Positions 20,263-32,003 of a stretch of DNA of 64,000 bases are shown piece by piece. The DNA lies in assembly GCF_964355755.1 (NCBI RefSeq), contig NC_092678.1:18012922-18076921 (forward strand), in the 5' to 3' direction. Numbering within the stretch: the first letter of the stretch is position 1; every line of letters begins with the position of its first letter. This DNA is from Antedon mediterranea. Taxonomy: Eukaryota; Echinodermata; Crinoidea; Comatulida; Antedonidae. The notes beneath the pieces are model-generated. The model made no database searches. It was not told where the DNA came from and saw only the letters and a list, made by a program, of their open reading frames with translations. The position numbers and the translations under genes were made by a program.

Positions 20263-22150
20263 ATGAGAATACTAAGATGCTGAACGGGTGATTTTTTTAC
20301 ATGAAAATGAGAATACCAAGATATGAAAAGGTGACTGAAATGAGAATACTAAGATACTGAAAAGTGGATTGAAAATGAGAATATTAAGATACTGAAAAGT
20401 GGATTGAAAATGAGAATACTAAGATACTGAAAAGTGGACTGAAAGGAGAATACCAAGATACTGAAAAGTGGACTGAAAGGAGAATACCAAGATACTGAAA
20501 AGTGCACTGAAAATGAGAATACTAAGATACTGAAAAGTGCACTGAAAATGAGAATACTAAGATACTGAAAAGGAGACTGAAAGGAGAATACCAAGATACT
20601 GAAAAGAGGACTGAAAGGAGAATACTAAGATACTGAAAAAAGGACTGAAAGGAGAATACCAAGATACTGAAAAGGGGACTGAAAGGAGAATACTAAGATA
20701 CTGAAAAGGGGACTGAAAGGAGAATACCAAGATACTGAAAATGGGACTGAAAGGAGAATACTAAGATACTGAAAAGGGGACTGAAAGGAGAATACCAAGA
20801 TACTGAAAAGGGGACTGAAAGGAGAATACCAAGATACTGAAAAGGGGACTGAAAGGAGAATACTAAGATACTGAAAAGGGGACTGAAAGGAGAATACCAA
20901 GATACTGAAAAGGGGACTGAAAGGAGAATACCAAGATACTGAAAAGGGGACTGAAAGGAGAATACTAAGATACTGAAAAGGGGACTGAAAGGAGAATACC
21001 AAGATACTGAAAAGGGGACTGAAAGGAGAATACTAAGATACTGAAAAGGGGACTGAAAGGAGAATACCAAGATACTGAAAAGGGGACTGAAAGGAGAATA
21101 CTAAGATACTGAAAAGGAGACTGAAAGGAGAATACCAAGATACTGAAAAGGGGACTGAAAGGAGAATACCAAGATACTGAAAAGGGGACTGAAAGGAGAA
21201 TACCAAGATACTGAAAAGGGAACTGAAAATGAGAATACTAAGATACTGAAAAGGGGACTGAAAGGAGAATACCAAGATACTGAAAAGGGGACTGAAAGGA
21301 GAATACCAAGATACTGAAAAGGGGACTGAAAGGAGAATACCAAGATACTGAAAAGGGGACTGAAAGGAGAATACTAAGATACTGAAAAGGGGACTGAAAG
21401 GAGAATACCAAGATACTGAAAAGGGGACTGAAAGGAGAATACCAAGATACTGAAAAGGGGACTGAAAGGAGAATACTAAGATACTGAAAAGGGGACTGAA
21501 AGGAGAATACCAAGATACTGAAAAGGGAACTGAAAATGAGAATACTAAGATACTGAAAAGGGGACTGAAAGGAGAATACCAAGATACTGAAAAGGGGACT
21601 GAAAATACTAAGATACTGAAAAGGGGACTGAAAGGAGAATACCAAGATACTGAAAAGGGGACTGAAAGGAGAATACCAAGATACTGAAAAGGGGACTGAA
21701 AGGAGAATACCAAGATACTGAAAAGGGGACTGAAAGGAGAATACCAAGATACTGAAAGGGGGACTGAAAGGAGAATACCAAGATACTGAAAGGGGGACTG
21801 AAAGGAGAATACTAACATACTGAAAAGGGGACTGAAAGGAGAATACCAAGATACTGAAAAGGGGACTGAAAGGAGAATACCAAGATACTGAAAAGGGGAC
21901 TGAAAGGAGAATACCAAGATACTGAAAAGGGGACTGAAAGGAGAATACTAAGATACTGAAAAGGGGACTGAAAGGAGAATACCAAGATACTGAAAAGGGG
22001 ACTGAAAGGAGAATACCAAGATACTGAAAAGGGAACTGAAAATGAGAATACTAAGATACTGAAAAGGGGACTGAAAGGAGAATACCAAGATACTGAAAGG
22101 GGGACTGAAAGGAGAATACCAAGATACTGAAAAGGGGACTGAAAGGAGAA

Positions 22151-25100
22151 TATAAGATACTGAAAAGGGGACTGAAAGGAGAATACCAAGATACTGAAAA
22201 GGGGACTGAAAGGAGAATACCAAGATACTAAAAAGAGGACTGAAAGGAGAATACCAAGATACTGAAAAGGGGACTGAAAGGAGAATACTAAGATACTGAA
22301 AAGGAGACTGAAAGGAGAATACCAAGATACTGAAAAGGGGACTGAAAGGAGAATACCAAGATACTGAAAAGGGGACTGAAAGGAGAATACTAAGATACTG
22401 AAAAGGGGACTGAAAGGAGAATACCAAGATACTGAAAAGGGGACTGAAAGGAGAATACCAAGATACTGAAAAGGGGACTGAAAGGAGAATACTAAGATAC
22501 TGAAAAGAGGACTGAAAGGAGAATACCAAGATACTGAAAAGGGGACTGAAAGGAGAATACCAAGATACTGAAAAGGGGACTGAAAGGAGAATACTAAGAT
22601 ACTGAAAAGGGGACTGAAAGGAGAATACCAAGATACTGAAAAGGGGACTGAAAGGAGAATACCAAGATACTGAAAAGGGGACTGAAAGGAGAATACTAAG
22701 ATACTGAAAAGGGGACTGAAAGGAGAATACCAAGATACTGAAAAGGGGACTGAAAGGAGAATACCAAGATACTGAAAAGGGGACTGAAAGGAGAATACTA
22801 AGATACTGAAAAGGGGACTGAAAGGAGAATACCAAGATACTGAAAAGGGGACTGAAAGGAGAATACCAAGATACTGAAAAGGGGACTGAAAGGAGAATAC
22901 TAAGATACTGAAAAGGGGACTGAAAGGAGAATACCAAGATACTGAAAAGGGGACTGAAAGGAGAATACCAAGATACTGAAAAGGGGACTGAAAGGAGAAT
23001 ACCAAGATACTGAAAAGGGGACTGAAAGGAGAATACCAAGATACTGAAAAGGGGACTGAAAGGAGAATACTAAGATACTGAAAAGGGGACTGAAAGGAGA
23101 ATACTAAGATACTGAAAAGGGGACTGAAAGGAGAATACTAAGATACTGAAAAGGGGACTGAAAGGAGAATACTAAGATACTGAAAAGGGGACTGACATGA
23201 GAATACTAAGATACTGAAAAGGGGACTGAAAGGAGAATACCAAGATACTGAAAAGGGGACTGAAAGGAGAATACTAAGATACTGAAAAGGGGACTGAAAG
23301 GAGAATACTAAGATACTGAAAAGGGGACTGACATGAAAATACTAAGATACTGAAAAGGGGACTGAAAGGAGAATACTAAGATACTGAAAAGGGGACTGAC
23401 ATGAGAATACTAAGATACTGAAAAGGGGACTGAAAGGAGAATACCAAGATACTGAAAAGGGGACTGAAAGGAGAATACTAAGATACTGAAAAGGGGACTG
23501 AAAGGAGAATACTAAGATACTGAAAAGGGGACTGACATGAGAATACTAAGATACTGAAAAGGGGACTGAAAGGAGAATACTAAGATACTGAAAAGGGGAC
23601 TGAAAGGAGAATACTAAGATACTGAAAAGGGGACTGACATGAGAATACTAAGATACTGAAAAGGGGACTGAAAGGAGAATACCAAGATACTGAAAAGGGG
23701 ACTGAAAGGAGAATATAAGATACTGAAAAGGGGACTGAAAGGAGAATACCAAGATACTGAAAAGGGGACTGAAAGGAGAATACCAAGATACTAAAAAGAG
23801 GACTGAAAGGAGAATACCAAGATACTGAAAAGGGGACTGAAAGGAGAATACTAAGATACTGAAAAGGAGACTGAAAGGAGAATACCAAGATACTGAAAAG
23901 GGGACTGAAAGGAGAATACCAAGATACTGAAAAGGGGACTGAAAGGAGAATACTAAGATACTGAAAAGGGGACTGAAAGGAGAATACCAAGATACTGAAA
24001 AGGGGACTGAAAGGAGAATACCAAGATACTGAAAAGGGGACTGAAAGGAGAATACTAAGATACTGAAAAGAGGACTGAAAGGAGAATACCAAGATACTGA
24101 AAAGGGGACTGAAAGGAGAATACCAAGATACTGAAAAGGGGACTGAAAGGAGAATACTAAGATACTGAAAAGGGGACTGAAAGGAGAATACCAAGATACT
24201 GAAAAGGGGACTGAAAGGAGAATACCAAGATACTGAAAAGGGGACTGAAAGGAGAATACTAAGATACTGAAAAGGGGACTGAAAGGAGAATACCAAGATA
24301 CTGAAAAGGGGACTGAAAGGAGAATACCAAGATACTGAAAAGGGGACTGAAAGGAGAATACTAAGATACTGAAAAGGGGACTGAAAGGAGAATACCAAGA
24401 TACTGAAAAGGGGACTGAAAAGAGAATACCAAGATACTGAAAAGGGGACTGAAAGGAGAATACTAAGATACTGAAAAGGGGACTGAAAGGAGAATACCAA
24501 GATACTGAAAAGGGGACTGAAAGGAGAATACCAAGATACTGAAAAGGGGACTGAAAGGAGAATACCAAGATACTGAAAAGGGGACTGAAAGGAGAATACC
24601 AAGATACTGAAAAGTGGACTGAAAGGAGAATACTAAGATACTGAAAAGGGGACTGAAAGGAGAATACTAAGATACTGAAAAGGGGACTGAAAGGAGAATA
24701 CTAAGATACTGAAAAGGGGACTGAAAGGAGAATACTAAGATACTGAAAAGGGGACTGACATGAGAATACTAAGATACTGAAAAGGGGACTGAAAGGAGAA
24801 TACCAAGATACTGAAAAGGGGACTGAAAGGAGAATACTAAGATACTGAAAAGGGGACTGAAAGGAGAATACTAAGATACTGAAAAGGGGACTGACATGAG
24901 AATACTAAGATACTGAAAAGGGGACTGAAAGGAGAATACTAAGATACTGAAAAGGGGACTGACATGAGAATACTAAGATACTGAAAAGGGGACTGAAAGG
25001 AGAATACCAAGATACTGAAAAGGGGACTGAAAGGAGAATACTAAGATACTGAAAAGGGGACTGAAAGGAGAATACTAAGATACTGAAAAGGGGACTGACA

Positions 25101-25860
25101 TGAGAATACTAAGATACTGAAAAGGGGACTGAAAGGAGAATACTAAGATACTGAAAAGGGGACTGAAAGGAGAATACTAAGATACTGAAAAGGGGACTGA
25201 CATGAGAATACTAAGATACTGAAAAGGGGACTGAAAGGAGAATACCAAGATACTGAAAAGGGGACTGAAAGGAGAATATAAGATACTGAAAAGGGGACTG
25301 AAAGGAGAATACCAAGATACTGAAAAGGGGACTGAAAGGAGAATACCAAGATACTAAAAAGAGGACTGAAAGGAGAATACCAAGATACTGAAAAGGGGAC
25401 TGAAAGGAGAATACTAAGATACTGAAAAGGAGACTGAAAGGAGAATACCAAGATACTGAAAAGGGGACTGAAAGGAGAATACCAAGATACTGAAAAGGGG
25501 ACTGAAAGGAGAATACTAAGATACTGAAAAGGGGACTGAAAGGAGAATACCAAGATACTGAGAAGGGGACTGAAAGGAGAATACCAAGATACTGAAAAGG
25601 GGACTGAAAGGAGAATACTAAGATACTGAAAAGAGGACTGAAAGGAGAATACCAAGATACTGAAAAGGGGACTGAAAGGAGAATACCAAGATACTGAAAA
25701 GGGGACTGAAAGGAGAATACTAAGATACTGAAAAGGGGACTGAAAGGAGAATACCAAGATACTGAAAAGGGGACTGAAAGGAGAATACCAAGATACTGAA
25801 AAGGGGACTGAAAGGAGAATACTAAGATACTGAAAAGGGGACTGAAAGGAGAATACCAAG
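22151..25860. repeat. Higher-order repeat of 1,563 bp inside the 34-bp array
   Basis: Rare variants recur at exactly 1,563 bp: GAATATAAGATAC (one base missing) at 22,151, 23,714 and 25,277; ATACTAAAAAGAGG at 22,226, 23,789 and 25,352; AAGGAGACTG at 22,301, 23,864 and 25,427; TGAAAAGAGGACTG at 22,501, 24,064 and 25,627. This equals 46 monomers minus one base. There are two full units and part of a third. Confidence 0.95.
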
Positions 25861-26059
25861 ATACTGAAAAGGGGACTGAAAGGAGAATACTAAGATACTG
25901 AAAAGGGGACTGAAAGGAGAATACTAAGATACTGAAAAGGGGACTGACATGAGAATACTAAGATACTGAAAAGGGGACTGAAAGGAGAATACTAAGATAC
26001 TGAAAAGGGGACTGACATGAGAATACTAAGATACTGAAAAGGGGACTGAAAGGAGAATA

Positions 26060-28371
26060 CCAAGATACTGAAAAGGGGACTGAAAGGAGAATACTAAGAT
26101 ACTGAAAAGGGGACTGAAAGGAGAATACTAAGATACTGAAAAGGGGACTGAAAGGAGAATACCAAGATACTGAAAAGGGGACTGAAAGGAGAATACTAAG
26201 ATACTGAAAAGGGGACTGAAAGGAGAATACTAAGATACTGAAAAGGGGACTGAAAGGAGAATACTAAGATACTGAAAAGGAGACTGAAAGGAGAATACTA
26301 AGATACTGAAAAGGGGACTGACATGAGAATACTAAGATACTGAAAAGGGGACTGAAAGGAGAATACTAAGATACTGAAAAGGGGACTGAAAGGAGAATAC
26401 TAAGATACTGAAAAGGGGACTGAAAGGAGAATACTAAGATACTGAAAAGGGGACTGACATGAGAATACTAAGATACTGAAAAGGGGACTGAAAGGAGAAT
26501 ACTAAGATACTGAAAAGGGGACTGACATGAGAATACTAAGATACTGAAAAGGGGACTGAAAGGAGAATACCAAGATACTGAAAAGGGGACTGAAAGGAGA
26601 ATACTAAGATACTGAAAAGGGGACTGAAAGGAGAATACTAAGATACTGAAAAGGGGACTGACATGAGAATACTAAGATACTGAAAAGGGGACTGAAAGGA
26701 GAATACTAAGATACTGAAAAGGAGACTGAAAGGAGAATACTAAGATACTGAAAAGGGGACTGACATGAGAATACTAAGATACTGAAAAGGGGACTGAAAG
26801 GAGAATACTAAGATACTGAAAAGGGGACTGAAAGGAGAATACTAAGATACTGAAAAGGGGACTGAAAGGAGAATACTAAGATACTGAAAAGGGGACTGAC
26901 ATGAGAATACTAAGATACTGAAAAGGGGACTGAAAGGAGAATACTAAGATACTGAAAAGGGGACTGACATGAGAATACTAAGATACTGAAAAGGGGACTG
27001 AAAGGAGAATACCAAGATACTGAAAAGGGGACTGAAAGGAGAATACTAAGATACTGAAAAGGGGACTGAAAGGAGAATACTAAGATACTGAAAAGGGGAC
27101 TGACATGAGAATACTAAGATACTGAAAAGGGGACTGAAAGGAGAATACTAAGATACTGAAAAGGGGACTGACATGAGAATACTAAGATACTGAAAAGGGG
27201 ACTGAAAGGAGAATACCAAGATACTGAAAAGGGGACTGAAAGGAGAATACTAAGATACTGAAAAGGGGACTGAAAGGAGAATACTAAGATACTGAAAAGG
27301 GGACTGAAAGGAGAATACCAAGATACTGAAAAGGGGACTGAAAGGAGAATACTAAGATACTGAAAAGGGGACTGAAAGGAAAATACTAAGATACTGAAAA
27401 GGGGACTGAAAGGAGAATACTAAGATACTGAAAAGGAGACTGAAAGGAGAATACTAAGATACTGAAAAGGGGACTGACATGAGAATACTAAGATACTGAA
27501 AAGGGGACTGAAAGGAGAATACTAAGATACTGAAAAGGGGACTGAAAGGAGAATACTAAGATACTGAAAAGGGGACTGAAAGGAGAATACTAAGATACTG
27601 AAAAGGGGACTGACATGAGAATACTAAGATACTGAAAAGGGGACTGAAAGGAGAATACTAAGATACTGAAAAGGGGACTGACATGAGAATACTAAGATAC
27701 TGAAAAGGGGACTGAAAGGAGAATACCAAGATACTGAAAAGGGGACTGAAAGGAGAATACTAAGATACTGAAAAGGGGACTGAAAGGAGAATACTAAGAT
27801 ACTGAAAAGGGGACTGACATGAGAATACTAAGATACTGAAAAGGGGACTGAAAGGAGAATACTAAGATACTGAAAAGGAGACTGAAAGGAGAATACTAAG
27901 ATACTGAAAAGGGGACTGACATGAGAATACTAAGATACTGAAAAGGGGACTGAAAGGAGAATACTAAGATACTGAAAAGGGGACTGAAAGTAGAATACTA
28001 AGATACTGAAAAGGGGACTGAAAGGAGAATACTAAGATACTGAAAAGGGGACTGACATGAGAATACTAAGATACTGAAAAGGGGACTGAAAGGAGAATAC
28101 TAAGATACTGAAAAGGGGACTGACATGAGAATACTAAGATACTGAAAAGGGGACTGAAAGGAGAATACCAAGATACTGAAAAGGGGACTGAAAGGAGAAT
28201 ACTAAGATACTGAAAAGGGGACTGAAAGGAGAATACTAAGATACTGAAAAGGGGACTGACATGAGAAGACTAAGATACTGAAAAGGGGACTGACATGAGA
28301 ATACTAAGATACTGAAAAGGGGACTGAAAGGAGAATACTAAGATACTGAAAAGGGGACTGAAAGGAGAATA
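26060..28371. repeat. Higher-order repeat of 1,156 bp inside the 34-bp array, two units
   Basis: C-type monomers stand at 26,060, 26,162, 26,570, 27,012 and again at 27,216, 27,318, 27,726, 28,168, each pair 1,156 bp apart. GGAGACTG variants at 26,281 and 26,723 recur at 27,437 and 27,879. The period is exactly 34 monomers. Confidence 0.93.
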
Positions 28372-28751
28372 CTAAGATACTGAAAAGGGGACTGAAAGGA
28401 GAATACTAAGATACTGAAAAGGGGACTGACATGAGAATACTAAGATACTGAAAAGGGGACTGAAAGGAGAATACTAAGATACTGAAAAGGGGACTGACAT
28501 GAGAATACTAAGATACTGAAAAGGGGACTGAAAGGAGAATACCAAGATACTGAAAAGGGGACTGAAAGGAGAATACTAAGATACTGAAAAGGGGACTGAA
28601 AGGAGAATACTAAGATACTGAAAAGGGGACTGACATGAGAATACTAAGATACTGAAAAGGGGACTGACATGAGAATACTAAGATACTGAAAAGGGGACTG
28701 AAAGGAGAATACTAAGATACTGAAAAGGGGACTGAAAATACTAAGATACTC

Positions 28752-30480
28752 CAATAATACCCTTTTTACCTGAGATATTATATGGGGAAATACATCAATG
28801 AAAGTCTGGTAAAATGTAATGATAAATCATTTGTAATCAGTTAAATAAATTGTACAACATGTGGACGTATTTAAAAAGCAATTATAAGCATCATATTTTA
28901 TGAATGGATAATACCAGTAATGAAACATAGCTGTGAGAATTAGTCATTTCAAACAAAAATTACTAATTAACAACTCCATTTTCAATCGTTTAAATGAACG
29001 AGCTTTTGCACTTAGCAAATTTATCTTTACGTTATCATCATTTATGATAATACAGATAATGAAAGTCCTACTCAATATTCCAGTCCATCCCCATCAAGAA
29101 AAAATACTGATCTTGAAATGTGTTTCAAATCGACGTGAATTATGATTGGTTTTTTTTTGTGAAAATTACTAAGAACGATGATTAATATTAAGATAAAAAT
29201 TATTAAAACTGAAAATGACAGGGATCAGTCAAAAACGTGACGGCTGAGGCGTGAAACGACTCGGTTTAATCACAGCTAAATGACCTAAAAGGTTATCACG
29301 TTTATTCCTTACAAGCGAAGATCAATATATAAGAATAACATTTCTCTACGCAATTATTATTAAGAACATTTGTCTTATGATATAGTGTGAACATCACGTT
29401 ATCATAAATTTGTTGGCGTTAAACGCTTGGTGTCAGAATATTTGTCTATTGCCCTTTTAAAAGATTACTTCACAAAACCTCGATTTTTGTATACACAGTG
29501 ATTTAAATATCTAGCCGATTCCCTATTTATATTGCCAAGTTTCATAGGTAAATTAATACAATGTATCACATGTGACGCTTAATATTAACCGTAATATAAT
29601 TCAGACATTACATGTGACACACTATTATGTGACACTGTATTATAAAATTTTCCATGATAATGCACGTTAAGATACAGTTAAAATAATCCGAGCATTACTA
29701 ACTAGATAGAACTGATAACATCAAAGAAGGGCATCCACCGACAGACATAGTGAGCTGTAGAGACTAAAAATACGATAAACCTGCTTTTTTGGTTCCCGGT
29801 ACATGATGTATCCTGAATACACATATCACGTTATTCCGTGTATGAGATACGAACCTAGTATCTAATACAGCCAGATACGTATCTAGACGACTTGCGATAG
29901 TCAGTTAGACTCTATCTAGTGATCTGCAGAATCAGAGTTGGTTGACCTTTTTCTTTTTTTGATGAACACATTTAAACACATTGTTGGTAAGGAGTTAATG
30001 GTTTTAATTAACTTATATTTAAATAATCAAAAAGTGGTGTAAGACGAAAGCAGTATTACCTGTACCCATATTTTTCTTTAGATATTAAAAGACGGTATGT
30101 TCATATACAATAATTTTAACCTAGCTTTCTCATAATACTGTATAAGCTATTGATATCCATACAAAGGCAAGTAATTATAACACATAACACGTGTATGCTG
30201 TAGATATACCTTAGTATAGTGTTTTAATTACTTTTAAATAAACAATGCATTATCTTTCCATAAACACATTATACCGACGATGGAGGAGTGGCCATTTCTT
30301 TTTAAACATCCGTTCAATGGTGAGATTACAACAACATCGTTGTTTTTATTTTCAAATTGCCTTTCTGCCAATCCCTGCAACATTAACAACTGAATTCGTA
30401 AGTACAACGTGTTATGAAAATGTTGATCAAACAACTAGTTAATCGCTCTCCCTTTGATGTACATCATTGACACAACACCA
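28752..30480. other. AT-rich intergenic sequence with repeat fragments
   Basis: It contains a fragment of the GGTC family (CCGACAGACATAGTGAGCTG near 29,740) and a short dispersed repeat at about 29,885-29,940 that is also found near 60.69 and 62.2 kb. No gene recognised. Confidence 0.45.
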
Positions 30481-30499
30481 GTATCATATATTTTGAATT

Positions 30500-32003
30500 T
30501 TCCATTGGCACCCCACCAGTATCCTCTCATTTAGAGTACATCAATGACACCCAACCAGTATCCTCTCTTTTAGAGTACATCTTTAACACCCCACCAGTAT
30601 CCTCTCATTTAGAGTACATTTTTGACACCCCACCAGTATCCTCTCATTTAGAGTACATCAGTGACACCCCACCGGTATCCTGTCTTTTAGAGTACATCAA
30701 TGACACCCCACCAGTATCCTCTCTTTTAGAGTACATCTTTGACACAGCACCAGTATCCTCTCTTTTAGAGTACATCTTTGACACAGCACCAGTATCCTCT
30801 CTTTTAGAGTACATCTTTGACACAGCACCACTATCCTCTCTTTTAGAGTACATCAATGACACCCCACCAGTATCCTCTCTTTTAGAGTACATCAATGACA
30901 CCCCACCAGTATCCTCTCTTTTAGAGTACATCAATGACACCCCACCAGTATCCTCTCTTTTAGAGTACATCAATGACACCTCACCAGTATCCTCTCTTTT
31001 AGAGTACATCAATGACACCCCACCAGTATCCTCTCATTTAGAGTACATTTTTGACACCCCACCAGTATCCTCTCTTTTAGAGTACATCAGTGACACCCCA
31101 CCGGTATCCTGTCTTTTAGAGTACATCAATTACACCCCACCAGTATCCTCTCTTTTAGAGTACATCAATGACATCCCACCAGTCCTCTCTTTTAGAGTAC
31201 ATCAATGACAGCACAGGTATCCTCTTTTTGTAGTTCATAATTGACACACCACCAGTATCCTCTCTCTTTGGAGTACATCAAAGACACCCCACCAATATCC
31301 TCTCTTTTAGAGTACATCAATGACACCGCACCACTATCCTCTCTTTTAGAGTACATCTTTGACACAGCACCAGTATCCTCTCTTTTAGAGTACATCTTTG
31401 ACACCGCACCAGTATCCTCTCTTTTAGAGTACATTTGACACCGCACCGGTATCCTCTCTTTTAGAGTACATTTGACACCGCACCGGTATCCTCTCTTTTA
31501 GAGTACATCAATGACACCGCACCACTATCCTCTCTTTTAGAGTACATCAATGACACCGCACCACTATCCTCTCTTTTAGAGTACATCAATGACACCCAAC
31601 CAGTATCCTCTCTTTTAGAGTACATCAATGGCACCCCCCCCCCCCCCCCCCACCGTATCCTCTCTTTTAGAGTACATTTGACACCACACCGGTATCCTCT
31701 CTTTTAGAGTACATTTGACACCGCACCGGTATCCTCTCTTTTAGAGTACATCAATGACACCCAACCAGTATCCTCTCTTTTAGAGTACATCAATGGCACC
31801 CCCCCCCCCCCCCCCACCGTATCCTCTCTTTTAGAGTACATTTGACACCGCACCGGTATCCTCTCTTTTAGAATACATTTGACACCGCACCGGTATCCTC
31901 TCTTTTAGAGTATATCTTTGACACCGCACCAGTATCCTCTCTTTTAGAGTACATTTGACACCGCACCGGTATCCTCTCTTTTAGGGTACATCTTTGACAG
32001 TTA
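30500..32003. repeat. 39-bp minisatellite, about 39 units, with 37-bp variants and poly-C tracts
   Basis: Units contain TATCCTCTCTTTTAGAGTAC followed by ATCAATGACACCCCACCAG. Variants are ATCTTTGACACAGCACC and a 37-bp form with ATTTGACACCGCACCGG. Two C runs (31,634-31,651 and 31,799-31,815) lie in a block of 165 bp that is duplicated. Since 39 is a multiple of three, frames stay open on both strands with 13-residue peptide repeats. These stop or shift at the 37-bp units and are not called as genes. Confidence 0.96.

Larger units (their letters stand above)
20263..28751. repeat. 8.5-kb satellite-like array of a 34-bp monomer, about 250 copies
   Basis: The monomer starts GAAAGGAGAATAC, continues with C or T and AAGATACTGAAAAG, and ends GGGACT. 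The plus strand is purine-rich. Three main variants occur: C-type (ACCAAG), T-type (ACTAAG) and CATG-type (GACATGAG instead of GAAAGGAG, mostly in the right half). Units at the left edge (20,263-20,600) are the most diverged and the interior is nearly uniform, as expected from unequal exchange. The array ends at 28,751 with a shortened unit. The long minus-strand frames inside follow from the repeat and encode only a monotonous F/S/L/P-rich peptide. Confidence 0.98.

Noticed and set aside
20349-25859. Ten or more minus-strand frames up to 397 codons with FSFQSPFQYL-type repeats
   Set aside because: They follow from a stop-poor 34-bp monomer whose length shifts frame, and the same peptide appears in overlapping frames. 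No unique flank, domain or splice context is seen.
30644-31446. Frames with 13-residue YSKREDTGGVSLM-type repeats on the minus strand and their plus-strand counterparts
   Set aside because: A 39-bp unit keeps frames open on both strands, 37-bp variants break them, and there is no non-repeat coding sequence nearby.
20263-32003. Regularly spaced repeats resembling a CRISPR array
   Set aside because: The units are directly contiguous with no unique spacers, no leader or cas genes are present, and the context is a eukaryotic genome.
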